Below, one piece after another: positions 42,227 to 51,475 of a stretch of DNA of 64,000 nt. Position 1 is the first letter of the stretch, and each line of letters starts with the position of its first letter. Under the pieces are notes generated by a model. It did not search any database. It had not been told where the DNA came from and worked only from the letters and a program-made list of their open reading frames with translations. The DNA comes from Oscillospiraceae bacterium (GTDB lineage: Bacteria > Bacillota > Clostridia > Oscillospirales > Acutalibacteraceae), in the NCBI GenBank assembly GCA_015066515.1, contig SVOH01000004.1, forward strand, positions 62,001-126,000, in the 5' to 3' direction. Both the position numbers and the translations under genes were made by a program.

Positions 42227-44626
42227 TCAAATATTAAATACCTCTTCTGCATATCTTACTGCTTCCATAGCGTCGCGGGCGTATTTGTCTGCACCGATTT
42301 TGTCGGCATATTCTTGCGTTAATACGGCGCCGCCTACTATTGTTTTGCACCAAGGAGCTTTTTGTTTTATTAGCTCAATAGTTTTTTGCATAGCAGGTAC
42401 GGTGGTGGTCATTAGCGCGCTAAGTCCTACTATTTTGGCATTAAGCTCTATAACCTTTTCAACAATTGCTTCTGCCGGCACGTCTTTACCAAGGTCAACT
42501 ACATTAAAGCCATAGTTTTCGAGTAGCAGTTTTACAATATTTTTACCAATATCGTGAATATCGCCGTGAACGGTAGCGATTACAAAGGTTGGCTTTTGAG
42601 ATTTAGTATCGCCTGACGGCATAGTAGATTTTATAACTTCAAAGGCGCTTTTTGCGGCTTCGGCGCTCATAAGCAGTTGTGGCAAGTAAACTGTTTTGTT
42701 TTCAAAACCTACACCTACGGTATTAAGAGCAGGTATAATTTCGAAGTTGACAATACTAAGCGGATCATTAACTTTTATTAGTTCTTTAGTTATTTCGCTC
42801 GCCTTATCCTTAAAGCCCTTTATAATGGCGTATTGAAGCTCCGATGTATATTGAGTATCACCGCTTGGTGCAGTTGCGGCTTGTGTGGGAGCTGATACCG
42901 TAAATTCATCAGCATGGGCGATATAATCAGCACAGTTAGGGTCAAGACCCTTGAGAGCATTATATGTGTAATAGGTTTTCATCATATCAGAAGAATATGG
43001 ATTCATAATTGCGGCCGATAACCCGTTTTGGAGTGCCATAGAAAAGAATGTGCTGTTAACTGCGTCGCGATTTGGTAGTCCAAAAGATACATTTGATACG
43101 CCAAGTGATGTGTGGCAACCAAGCTCGGTTTTTATGGTATGCAGCGCATCAAGAGTAGCACTTGCGGCGGAGGTATCGGCACTAATGGTCATAGCAAGTG
43201 TATCAAAAATAATGTCCTTTTTATCAATACCATACTCTGCGGCTGTGGCAAGTATTTTTTTGGCAATTTCAACTCTTTTTTCTGCTGTAGATGGAATACC
43301 GTTTTCGTCAAGGGTGAGTGCCACTACAACGCCACCATATTTTTTAACGAGTGGGAATATGGAGGCCATACTTTCAGCCTTGCCGTTAACCGAATTTATC
43401 ATAGCTTTGCCGTTGTAACGGCGAAGTGCGGCTTCCATAGCGCAAATATCGGCAGTATCAATCTGCAAAGGTAGGTCAATTATTGCTTGCAGTTCACATA
43501 CTGCAGAGTTTAGCATAGCAACCTCGTCAATGTCGGGTAGTCCGACGTTAACGTCAAGTATATGAACGCCTTTTTCTTGCTGATTTACACCTTCTGCAAG
43601 GATATAATCAATATCGTTTTCAAGCAGAGCCTGTTTAAAACGTTTTTTACCTGTAGGGTTTATTCGTTCTCCAATTAGAATAGGGGATGCACCAAATTTT
43701 ACCGCGTGTGAGTATGATGACACGGCGGTTAAGTTTTTCTTGGTAAGCGGTGTGGGTTGAATGTTGGCTGTTTTGTCGGTTAATGCCTTTATGTATTCGG
43801 GCGTAGTACCACAACAACCGCCACATACGCGAACACCCATTTTGACAATATCGGTAAGCTCGTCCGCAAATTCTTGTGGGGTAATATCAAAAACAGTTTT
43901 GCCATCAACCGATTTCGGCAGTCCCGCATTTGGTTTTAAAATCACGGGAATAGACGCGTTTTTAAGCAACTCTTCAGCGACAGTGCGTAATTGACGAGGA
44001 CCTAAAGAGCAGTTAGCACCTAAAGCATCGGCGCCCATACCTTCGATCAGAGCAACCATTGCGGCAGGAGTAGCGCCTGTCATAAGCTTGCCGTCTTGCC
44101 CATAAGCGTTAGAAACAATAACGGGTAAATCACAGTTTTCTTTAACTGCAAGAAGCGCCGCCTTTGTTTCGTAAGAGTCGTTCATTGTTTCAATTATAAC
44201 AAGGTCAACACCGTATTTTGCACCAAGCCTTACTGTTTTTGCAAAAACCGATACTGCATCTTCAAAATCAAGGTCACCAAGTGGTTTTAGCAGTTTTCCT
44301 GTAGGGCCGATATCAAGCGCAACGAATTTATGTTGGGGTGCTTTACTGTTTGTAATTGCATTTTTTGCATTGGTAATTGCGGCTTTAACTATTTGTTCAA
44401 GCTGTGCTTCATCAAATTTAAGGCTATTTGCGCCAAATGTGTTTGTGCATACAACATTACTGCCTGCATTAAAATAATCGGTATGAATTTTTGTTATTAT
44501 TTCGTGGTGGGTAAGATTCCACAATTCAGGAAGTTCACCGGGCTGTAGTCCATTTGCTTGCAAAAGGGTACCCATACCGCCGTCAAGATAAACAATATTG
44601 TTTTGTAGATATTCCTTAAAATTCAT
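42227..44626 (-). CDS. metH: B12-dependent methionine synthase, lacking the reactivation domain
   Basis: The 799-residue protein has three modules: homocysteine methyltransferase (about 1-285; zinc CGGCCGTTPEY), pterin-binding (about 300-560; GERINPTGKKRFK) and B12-binding cap plus Rossmann (about 600-799). The B12 His loop is VHGDIHDIGKNI. It transfers methyl from methyltetrahydrofolate to homocysteine. The normal C-terminal AdoMet reactivation domain is missing and is encoded by the gene directly upstream, one base apart. GAGGT precedes the ATG. Confidence 0.95.
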   Translation of the reverse strand: MNFKEYLQNNIVYLDGGMGTLLQANGLQPGELPELWNLTHHEIITKIHTDYFNAGSNVVCTNTFGANSLKFDEAQLEQIVKAAITNAKNAITNSKAPQHKFVALDIGPTGKLLKPLGDLDFEDAVSVFAKTVRLGAKYGVDLVIIETMNDSYETKAALLAVKENCDLPVIVSNAYGQDGKLMTGATPAAMVALIEGMGADALGANCSLGPRQLRTVAEELLKNASIPVILKPNAGLPKSVDGKTVFDITPQEFADELTDIVKMGVRVCGGCCGTTPEYIKALTDKTANIQPTPLTKKNLTAVSSYSHAVKFGASPILIGERINPTGKKRFKQALLENDIDYILAEGVNQQEKGVHILDVNVGLPDIDEVAMLNSAVCELQAIIDLPLQIDTADICAMEAALRRYNGKAMINSVNGKAESMASIFPLVKKYGGVVVALTLDENGIPSTAEKRVEIAKKILATAAEYGIDKKDIIFDTLAMTISADTSAASATLDALHTIKTELGCHTSLGVSNVSFGLPNRDAVNSTFFSMALQNGLSAAIMNPYSSDMMKTYYTYNALKGLDPNCADYIAHADEFTVSAPTQAATAPSGDTQYTSELQYAIIKGFKDKASEITKELIKVNDPLSIVNFEIIPALNTVGVGFENKTVYLPQLLMSAEAAKSAFEVIKSTMPSGDTKSQKPTFVIATVHGDIHDIGKNIVKLLLENYGFNVVDLGKDVPAEAIVEKVIELNAKIVGLSALMTTTVPAMQKTIELIKQKAPWCKTIVGGAVLTQEYADKIGADKYARDAMEAVRYAEEVFNI

Positions 44627-44627
44627 A

Positions 44628-45221
44628 TTATACCTCTTGTATTCCTATAAAAGCAGTGACCGATTTTGTCGGTGACATAAGTAGACTGTCGTTTAATGTA
44701 AGTCCTATGTTTTTTGGTAGGTTAAGCAGTGAAAATATTTGTTTTTGTGTATCTAACGGTAAATCACCATATCCTGCGCTAAAACGTGGTTTAAGTGGTG
44801 TTTTGAGCGTGTTTTGTATATCGTTACAAAAAGCATCGCACAGTGCCTCAATACGCTCTGCGCCAAAGGCTTGAAGCATTAAAGCCTTTGCAGGTGAGAT
44901 GTGAGAATATTTTGTAATAAGGCGGTCAATACCTATACCAATTGTGGCGCCAAAAATTATTACGCTGTTACAACCCGAAAGATTTGTAGCAAGATTTTTT
45001 GATTGTACATTAAATACTCCAAAGTCGCATAAATCACCATCCGTTTTAACAGGTAATTCACAGTAGCAAACTTTGTATGTAATGCAGTCCAGTACCTCGT
45101 TTATACACTCGTTTAAAAGTTTGATTGTATTATCGTCAGCAATTCCGCCGGCATACCGCAGTATTTCTTTTTCATTAATGGGCGGCGCCGAGTATGTTTT
45201 GGTCAAAATAGTTTCGTTCAT
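44628..45221 (-). CDS. Stand-alone methionine synthase activation-domain protein
   Basis: The 197-residue product resembles the C-terminal MetH activation domain: RFSAGYGDLPLDTQ (AdoMet-binding RxxxGY-type loop) and SLLMSPTKSVTAFIG. It would reductively methylate the cobalamin of the truncated MetH with AdoMet. Its start overlaps the metF stop (ATGA), and metH follows after one base. The split of MetH into two genes is typical of many Clostridia. Confidence 0.88.
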   Translation of the reverse strand: MNETILTKTYSAPPINEKEILRYAGGIADDNTIKLLNECINEVLDCITYKVCYCELPVKTDGDLCDFGVFNVQSKNLATNLSGCNSVIIFGATIGIGIDRLITKYSHISPAKALMLQAFGAERIEALCDAFCNDIQNTLKTPLKPRFSAGYGDLPLDTQKQIFSLLNLPKNIGLTLNDSLLMSPTKSVTAFIGIQEV

Positions 45222-46096
45222 TTTTTTATTATATCAGACAAATTATCTTGAATTTTTGCCGCTACGTCGGGTTTGTTCATTGAGTAAACGTGAACATTTG
45301 AGATACCGTTTGCGTATAGGTCGATAATTTGATCGGTAGCGTAGGCAATACCTGCTTGTTTCATTGCATCGGGGTTATAACCAAATTTATCTACTAAACT
45401 TTTAAATCGCTGTGGCATAAATGAGCCTGAAAGTTTAATAGAACGTTCAACCTGATTAGCGTTTGTAATAGGCATAACGCCCGGTATTACGGGGACGGTG
45501 ATTCCGGCCTCGCGTATTTTGTATAAAAAGTTATAAAGAAGATTGTTATCAAAAAACATCTGTGTTGTTAAAAAATCAACACCTGCGTCAACCTTTTCTT
45601 TAAGTCGTTTAATATCGTCTTTTTGTGTTGCGCTTTCGGGATGAATTTCAGGATAGCACGCGGCACCAATACAAAAATCTTGGTTTGCCGATTTTAATTC
45701 GTATATCAGGTTAATCGCATATTTATAATCCCAAGTTGTACGGTCGGAATCTTTTAAGGAATCGGGTATATCACCGCGAAGAGCCATAATATTTTGTATA
45801 CCTGCTGCTTTGATTTCATCAATCTTTTGTTTTACAGTGTCACGGGTAGATGAAACACAGGTAAGGTGAGCCAGTGTTGGCACACCGTAAAGCGATTTAA
45901 TATTTTTGGCAATATCAAGTGTATATTGGCTGGTGCCTCCGCCCGCGCCATAAGTAACGCTCATAAAAGCAGGGCGCAGCTTTGCGATTTCTTCGGTAGC
46001 GGATTTTACACTTTCAAAGGTTGTTTCACTTTTTGGTGGGAAAACCTCGAAAGAAAGTGAAGGTTTGTTTTGATTTAATAAATCAATAATTTTCAT
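45218..46096 (-). CDS. metF: 5,10-methylenetetrahydrofolate reductase
   Basis: The ATG at 46096 follows AAAGGAT; the longer open frame starts within the cysK gene. The TIM-barrel flavoprotein starts with LSFEVFPPKSETTFESV and has FMSVTYGAGGG, HLTCVSSTRD, ALRGDIP and FLTTQMFFDN. It makes methyltetrahydrofolate, the methyl donor for the MetH encoded in the same operon. The 292-residue length is typical. Confidence 0.96.
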   Translation of the reverse strand: MKIIDLLNQNKPSLSFEVFPPKSETTFESVKSATEEIAKLRPAFMSVTYGAGGGTSQYTLDIAKNIKSLYGVPTLAHLTCVSSTRDTVKQKIDEIKAAGIQNIMALRGDIPDSLKDSDRTTWDYKYAINLIYELKSANQDFCIGAACYPEIHPESATQKDDIKRLKEKVDAGVDFLTTQMFFDNNLLYNFLYKIREAGITVPVIPGVMPITNANQVERSIKLSGSFMPQRFKSLVDKFGYNPDAMKQAGIAYATDQIIDLYANGISNVHVYSMNKPDVAAKIQDNLSDIIKK

Positions 46097-46115
46097 ATAA
46101 ATATCCTTTAAAACT

Positions 46116-47048
46116 TTATTCTTTAAACATTTCGGTAGATAGATAGCGGTCGCCTGTGTCGGGGAGAAGTACAACTATTGTTTTGCCGTTGCTTTCGTCG
46201 CGTTTTGCAACCTCTATCGCAGCCGATAATGCCGCACCCGACGAAATACCAACAAGTACACCCTCGGCTTTACCGATAAGCCTACCGCTTTCAAAAGCAT
46301 CTTCGTCGGTTACGGTTATAATTTCGTCATAGATATCGGTATTTAATACTTCGGGTACAAAATTAGCGCCAATGCCTTGAATTTTATGTGGTGCTGCTGT
46401 ACCGCTTGATAACAGTGGGGAAGATGCAGGCTCAACTGCGATAATCTTAATATTGGGATTTTGTGCTTTTAAATATTCGCCTGTGCCTGTTATAGTACCG
46501 CCTGTGCCAACACCTGCTACAAAAATATCAATTTTGCCGTCAGTATCACGATATATTTCGGGTCCTGTGGTGTCAAAGTGTGCCTTGGGATTGGCAGGGT
46601 TTACAAATTGACCTGCAATAATGCTGTTGGGTATTTCTGCTTTTAGCTGTTCTGCCTTTGCTATTGCGCCTGACATGCCTTTTGCGCCTTCTGTCAGTAC
46701 AAGCTCGGCGCCGTATGCTCTCATAAGCTGTTGACGCTCTACCGACATACTGTCGGGCATAACAATTATTACACGATATCCTCTTGCAGCACCTACGCAC
46801 GAAAGACCGATACCTGTGTTACCGCTTGTTGGCTCAATTATTACCGAGTCCGGTGTTAGTAAACCTTTTTGCTCCATATCATTTATCATGGCAAGAGCTA
46901 CACGGTCTTTTACCGAGCCTGCCGGATTAAGATATTCGAGCTTTGCAAGCAATTTTGCCTTTAAATTATATTTTTTTTCTATATTGGTAAGCTCTAATAG
47001 GGGAGTGTTACCAATTAATTTGTCAATTGAATTATATATATTAGCCAT
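46116..47048 (-). CDS. cysK: Cysteine synthase A (O-acetylserine sulfhydrylase)
   Basis: The start at 47048 is served by AAGGATG six bases upstream; the ATG at 47057 touches that site. The PLP lysine lies in GSVKDRVAL, followed by PTSGNTGIG, and the phosphate loop GTGGTITG. The 310-residue length matches CysK. It makes cysteine from O-acetylserine and sulfide; with metF and metH it forms a sulfur amino acid operon. Confidence 0.95.
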   Translation of the reverse strand: MANIYNSIDKLIGNTPLLELTNIEKKYNLKAKLLAKLEYLNPAGSVKDRVALAMINDMEQKGLLTPDSVIIEPTSGNTGIGLSCVGAARGYRVIIVMPDSMSVERQQLMRAYGAELVLTEGAKGMSGAIAKAEQLKAEIPNSIIAGQFVNPANPKAHFDTTGPEIYRDTDGKIDIFVAGVGTGGTITGTGEYLKAQNPNIKIIAVEPASSPLLSSGTAAPHKIQGIGANFVPEVLNTDIYDEIITVTDEDAFESGRLIGKAEGVLVGISSGAALSAAIEVAKRDESNGKTIVVLLPDTGDRYLSTEMFKE

Positions 47049-47077
47049 TAAAATCATCCTTATTAAATATTATGATT

Positions 47078-47106
47078 ATTTTATCACTATTTATTTTTTA
47101 TGTCAA
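47078..47106 (-). promoter_or_regulatory. Promoter of the cysK-metF-metH operon
   Basis: Read on the minus strand: consensus TTGACA (47106-47101), 17-base spacer, TAAAAT (47083-47078). The leader is about 25 bases, so no S-box or T-box leader is possible here. Confidence 0.7.
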
Positions 47107-47110
47107 TGTA

Positions 47111-47141
47111 AAAAGCAGACAGTAATTTACTGTCTGCTTTT
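47111..47141 (-). terminator. Terminator of the nucleotidyltransferase/kinase gene
   Basis: AAAAGCAGACAGT pairs with ACTGTCTGCTTTT across a short loop; a T run follows on the minus strand. Confidence 0.9.
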
Positions 47142-47147
47142 AGTATT

Positions 47148-49535
47148 TTAAAATATTACCGATGAACCGCTTGATGCGCTATATACGTTTGCCGCGTGTG
47201 TAAAGCCGTATTTATCGTAATAATCACGGTTTATCACTTCTATAATGTTATCGGATTTCGATTTTTCAACGAGTGCAATTACACAACCGCCAAGACCTGC
47301 GCCTACAATTTCGCTACCCAAGACACCGTCGGTTGCGTTAAGAACATCACAGAGATAGTCGATCTCGGGTGTTGAACAAGCGTAAGAACCACATTCGGTT
47401 TCAAAAGGTGTATTGTTAGCAATTAGTTGTTCTAAATGCGCATCACTAACATTTTCAACACCTATACGGTCACCATTGTGACTAATTTTCATCATATTTC
47501 CAAGCGCGGTGTAATCTTCGGATTTAAGAACCTCCATAAACTGCTCGGCGCGTTCGCATTCTGAAATGCCGTAAAGCGCTACATTGCGTAATTCGTAAAC
47601 CTTTGGCTCCTTATGGCTAGAGAATATTTCACTTAAACGCTGTTTGTATTCGGGCAATAACGCTTTTATTCCTCCACGAGTAATAGTTTCAGGTAATGTT
47701 GCTATCATTTCATAAACAGTTGAATACGGTCTAATTTTTGCAAGGTCGCGGAATTCCTTAAGCTCATAATGGGGGTAATTCTTTTTAAGCAGCATAAGTG
47801 CGAATTCATAACAGGCAACCTTTGCATTAAATGTATCTTTACTGCCTTCTGATTTTTTAGCCATAAGCATTGAGTTAGCAACCAAAACAGCGTATTTGTC
47901 TGAGAATTTTTGTCTTTCACCAACGGTAAAGGGTTTAAATCCCAAGTGCACAATAGCATCTTTTTGACCGCACTTCATGGCCGCGTGGTCGCCTGCGCCA
48001 CCGCGAGAGCCAACAAACCATTCACCCTCACCGCAAAGATCAATAAATTCACGCTCGGTAAGGTTAAGACAGTTAAGTGCAACAAGTGCCTCCATAACGG
48101 CAACAACAATAGCAGATGAAGAGGAAAGACCTGCCGCTACGGGAATATTACCCGTAGATACCATATCCATTCCACAAAGGGTATAATCGGTATTAAATTG
48201 CGCGTGTATTACAGCCGATTTAACGTAGTTAGACCAGTCACCCTTGCTTTCGGTAAGGGCACTCACGACCTTTTCGCTGGCAAGATAAGAAAGCCACGAT
48301 TCACTAGAGCCTAAAGCTAAAGTTTCACTAATTGAAAAACTGCGGTCAGGGTAGGTGGTGTCTAAATTTGCAATGTTAACAATATCATCATCGCGACGAG
48401 CGGATACAAACACCTGGTCTTTGTCGGTTGCCATAACGTTAATACCACCGCCACGATGGTCGATATGCCTGCCCATAAGATTTATACGACCTGGTGAGCG
48501 GGTGATAACAACCTTTTTATCGCCATATTTTTCTATAAATTTATTTAGTAAATCAATATATCTTTGCTTTTGCGTGTCGAGATTATCGGCATAAAGTTTA
48601 GATAATCTTTCATCCATATTGCCGCTATTAATATCAGCAATATATTGGGAAGCTGTACGCATAAAATGTTCGCTCACTTTGCAAAGCTCTTGTTTTGTGC
48701 TGTATGTAAGCATATCGTTTTTGTTAGCAATTTCGTATAACACAGCCTGATTCTTTGCGGCAAAATATTCGAGAGCATCGGTAAGATATATTTCGCCTTG
48801 TGCATTGTCAGAGCCAATGTTTTGAATGGCATCAATTACCTTATTGGTATTGAAACAATAAAGAGCTGCATTTGCATACGGGGCGGAAAGTACATCATCA
48901 GCACCAAACTCTACACCGCAAAGTGTTTTTGTGGGTGACGGAGTCTTTGTGAGTGCGCTCTCAAGCACCTTTTTGGCTTTTTTAGGATTAAGACCAATAT
49001 CTGAAAGTATATTTTTGTAATTATCGGTTGTTGTGTTACCGAGCGCCATTAATGCCGCATCAGTAAATTCAATAACACCATACGGCCGACCATCACGTAC
49101 AACAACGCGGCCACCGTTAAAGTTATCTTTAAGTGGTTGTACACCCCATACGGCATCGGCACTTTCTGTTTTGTCAAGTATGCCTTCTATAACGTTTTTC
49201 GATATGATTTTATCACCCATTGATACTATAACCGGGCCATCATATCCCATAGAAGAAAGTGCTTTAAGACCACAAAGAGCCGCATGACCCGTACCTTTTT
49301 GTTCTTTCTGATAAGCGTATATAACACCATCCACTCCATCAAGACAGTCCATAACGCTATATGCCTGATGACCAATAACAACTACAAATCGGCTAACACC
49401 GGCAGCCTTCATATTGTTAATAATTCTACGTATAACAGGCACGCCCGCGCAATCAAAGCAAACCTTACTTTTTGAATTGTCGTTCATACGAGAGCCTTTG
49501 CCCGCGCATAAAATAATTGCCGCTGTATCCTTCAT
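47148..49535 (-). CDS. Bifunctional sugar-1-phosphate nucleotidyltransferase / GHMP sugar kinase
   Basis: The 795-residue protein joins an N-terminal NTP_transferase domain (about 1-270) to a C-terminal galactokinase-like GHMP kinase (about 340-795). The first domain has nucleotide motif ILCAGKGSRMN and a GTGHAAL segment, as in GlmU and UDP-sugar pyrophosphorylases. The kinase has SPGRINLMGRHIDHRGG (galactokinase signature-like), P-loop IPVAAGLSSSSA and GGAGDHAAM. The pair would phosphorylate a free sugar at C1 and convert the product to an NDP-sugar, like plant FKGP. Sugar identity (galactose, arabinose, fucose or other) is open. It lies behind a glycosidase gene. Confidence 0.88.
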   Translation of the reverse strand: MKDTAAIILCAGKGSRMNDNSKSKVCFDCAGVPVIRRIINNMKAAGVSRFVVVIGHQAYSVMDCLDGVDGVIYAYQKEQKGTGHAALCGLKALSSMGYDGPVIVSMGDKIISKNVIEGILDKTESADAVWGVQPLKDNFNGGRVVVRDGRPYGVIEFTDAALMALGNTTTDNYKNILSDIGLNPKKAKKVLESALTKTPSPTKTLCGVEFGADDVLSAPYANAALYCFNTNKVIDAIQNIGSDNAQGEIYLTDALEYFAAKNQAVLYEIANKNDMLTYSTKQELCKVSEHFMRTASQYIADINSGNMDERLSKLYADNLDTQKQRYIDLLNKFIEKYGDKKVVITRSPGRINLMGRHIDHRGGGINVMATDKDQVFVSARRDDDIVNIANLDTTYPDRSFSISETLALGSSESWLSYLASEKVVSALTESKGDWSNYVKSAVIHAQFNTDYTLCGMDMVSTGNIPVAAGLSSSSAIVVAVMEALVALNCLNLTEREFIDLCGEGEWFVGSRGGAGDHAAMKCGQKDAIVHLGFKPFTVGERQKFSDKYAVLVANSMLMAKKSEGSKDTFNAKVACYEFALMLLKKNYPHYELKEFRDLAKIRPYSTVYEMIATLPETITRGGIKALLPEYKQRLSEIFSSHKEPKVYELRNVALYGISECERAEQFMEVLKSEDYTALGNMMKISHNGDRIGVENVSDAHLEQLIANNTPFETECGSYACSTPEIDYLCDVLNATDGVLGSEIVGAGLGGCVIALVEKSKSDNIIEVINRDYYDKYGFTHAANVYSASSGSSVIF

Positions 49536-49610
49536 AAATCAAACTCCATATTATTTTATTTTAAAAACCAATATTATTTTATCGTAAATTTGCAAATAAG
49601 CAAATAATTA

Positions 49611-50810
49611 TCAATTTTCTTGTAACCATTGACCCATTTTAATTGCAAATAAGTTCCAGTTTTGGAAACCGGGGTTGTTTACACCTTCACCGCTTTCAGG
49701 GTCGTAGTATTCGTGTAATTCACCGGTTTTTGCAATATCTTCACCAAAGAGTTTAAGTGTTTTTTCGGCGAGTTCTTTTGCTTCATTGACAAATCCGTAT
49801 TTAACAAGACCATCAAAAACCATATAGTTAGAAATACCCCAAACAGGTCCCAACCAGCAAGATGGATTGCCGGTTTTTTTGATAGAATACATCTTTTCAT
49901 ATTTTGAAAGGGTACGCACACCGTAAGGCGCCCAGAAGGCTTTTTCGTCAAGTAGGTTTTCTTTTACCATACGCTCAGCCTGTTCGGGTGTTGCAATTCC
50001 TGCCCACATAGCCATAAAGCCCGACCAGCAACCAATACGCTGAATGAGTGTGTTCCAATGACGAGGCGCACCAGAGTGCATAATGTTATCAGGATTAACA
50101 GGTAGTAGATTAAGGTCGCAACTGTAGTACATACCGTCTTTTTCATCGTAACAAAGGTCTTGAACAACAGTTTTTAAATTTTCAGCTTCATTTTTATAAA
50201 AGCTGACATCTACGCCTAAAAGTTCGCCTAAATAGCACACCGCCTCTAACTCTTTATACATTAAGCAGTTAAGATAAATTGATGCCGAGCTATTTTCGGG
50301 ACGATAATAGGTAGATGGGTCGTTATCTACACCGATTGCACAGTCATTTATCCAAAAATAAAGTCCCGATTCGTGGCGTTGATTATTATAGTAGTAATCG
50401 ATAAATTTGAGTATTTTATCAAAATATGGACGAAGCCATTCTATATCGTTATTATTAACCTCTACAATAAATGCCGCATGTTGAGCAAGACAGGGCTTGT
50501 GGATGTTAGTAACGGCAATATTATCACAATGATAAAACTTTAATGTAGGCATTATATATATTGGCATTTTACCGTCATCTTCCATATGGTCAAGAAAGTT
50601 TAGAATACAGCCTTTTTCATACTCCGAAACATCTTCGGTTACAAAATCACGAAGCGCAATATTGGTAAGCCAACTGTCCCAATCCCATAAACTGTTAGCG
50701 TAAACGGCACCGGGGACTATAAACTTGTGTTTAAGAAGTCCGTCAGGTTCACGAAACATTTTTTTATAGTTTGATTTAGCATAGTTCAAAATTAAATTAT
50801 AATTATCCAT
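49611..50810 (-). CDS. Alpha/alpha-barrel glycoside hydrolase (GH63/trehalase-like)
   Basis: The ATG at 50810 is preceded by GGTGAG. The 399-residue protein has GH63/GH37-type barrel motifs: SLWDWDSWLTNIAL near the N-terminus, NPSCWLGPVWGISNY and the C-terminal ELHEYYDPESGEG. No signal peptide is present, so it is cytoplasmic. The family includes mannosylglycerate hydrolase and glucosidases; which substrate is used cannot be told. It precedes the sugar kinase fusion and is likely in the same transcript (75-base gap). Confidence 0.85.
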   Translation of the reverse strand: MDNYNLILNYAKSNYKKMFREPDGLLKHKFIVPGAVYANSLWDWDSWLTNIALRDFVTEDVSEYEKGCILNFLDHMEDDGKMPIYIMPTLKFYHCDNIAVTNIHKPCLAQHAAFIVEVNNNDIEWLRPYFDKILKFIDYYYNNQRHESGLYFWINDCAIGVDNDPSTYYRPENSSASIYLNCLMYKELEAVCYLGELLGVDVSFYKNEAENLKTVVQDLCYDEKDGMYYSCDLNLLPVNPDNIMHSGAPRHWNTLIQRIGCWSGFMAMWAGIATPEQAERMVKENLLDEKAFWAPYGVRTLSKYEKMYSIKKTGNPSCWLGPVWGISNYMVFDGLVKYGFVNEAKELAEKTLKLFGEDIAKTGELHEYYDPESGEGVNNPGFQNWNLFAIKMGQWLQEN

Positions 50811-50883
50811 TAATCTCACCCTTTAATTTTTTTTATTATTATATCATAGAAGATATTTTTTGTCATTATAATAATTTAAAAAA

Positions 50884-50911
50884 CCTTGTCTCTCTTTATC
50901 GAAAGACAAGG
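50884..50911 (-). terminator. Intrinsic terminator of the 50919 gene
   Basis: CCTTGTCT (50884-50891) pairs with AGACAAGG (50904-50911); the minus strand continues TTTTTT. Confidence 0.85.
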
Positions 50912-50918
50912 CTTATTT

Positions 50919-51452
50919 TTATTTTTTCTTAATAGCATTATATTTTGCTATAGCATCATTAGTATAACCGATCAAACAATTGTTGTTGTGCGAATAAATC
51001 TCGATAATTGAATTCTTAATTTCATCAAGTTTATCTTTACCCATTGATACAACCATACCGGGTTTTTTATTCTTTGTTGCAATATAAAGGGAACTTACTA
51101 CTTGGATTGGTATAAATAAAAATGTGGTTGTTTCTTGATGCTTATATGCCCACAAAATTTCGTCATATGTAAATATATAACCGTTGTTTTTACAAAAAAC
51201 ATAGTTATCTGTTAAAACAAGCTTTCCGTTCATATATCTTTTGCTGTTGGGAGATGTCAGTTCGGCAGCCGCCTTATCTAACTCGCCGCGACTTTCTAAT
51301 TTGGCAATGCTTTTTTTAGCACGCAAGTACGTTGGAAGAGAGCCGCATAAAAGAACCATAAGTCCAAAAATCCAAGGCGGAAGTATTGTGAAAATAATAA
51401 CCGGAATAAATTTTGGATTTATAAAATTTGAAATAATTTTTTTGCTATTCAT
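50919..51452 (-). CDS. Membrane protein with soluble PH-like C-terminus, unknown function
   Basis: The 177-residue protein has two adjacent N-terminal transmembrane helices (about 13-42), an amphipathic linker and a beta-rich domain of about 110 residues. That domain (NGKLVLTDNYVFCKNNGYIFTYDEILWAYKHQE) is reminiscent of bacterial PH-like proteins of gut Clostridia. No catalytic motif is seen. It lies 23 bases downstream of lysS and could be cotranscribed with it. Confidence 0.75.
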   Translation of the reverse strand: MNSKKIISNFINPKFIPVIIFTILPPWIFGLMVLLCGSLPTYLRAKKSIAKLESRGELDKAAAELTSPNSKRYMNGKLVLTDNYVFCKNNGYIFTYDEILWAYKHQETTTFLFIPIQVVSSLYIATKNKKPGMVVSMGKDKLDEIKNSIIEIYSHNNNCLIGYTNDAIAKYNAIKKK

Positions 51453-51475
51453 TTTAATTCCTCAAATATATTATA

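Noticed and set aside
43050..43474. Two overlapping plus-strand frames within metH
   Set aside because: They are antisense shadows of the metH pterin-binding region and have no start site or terminator of their own.
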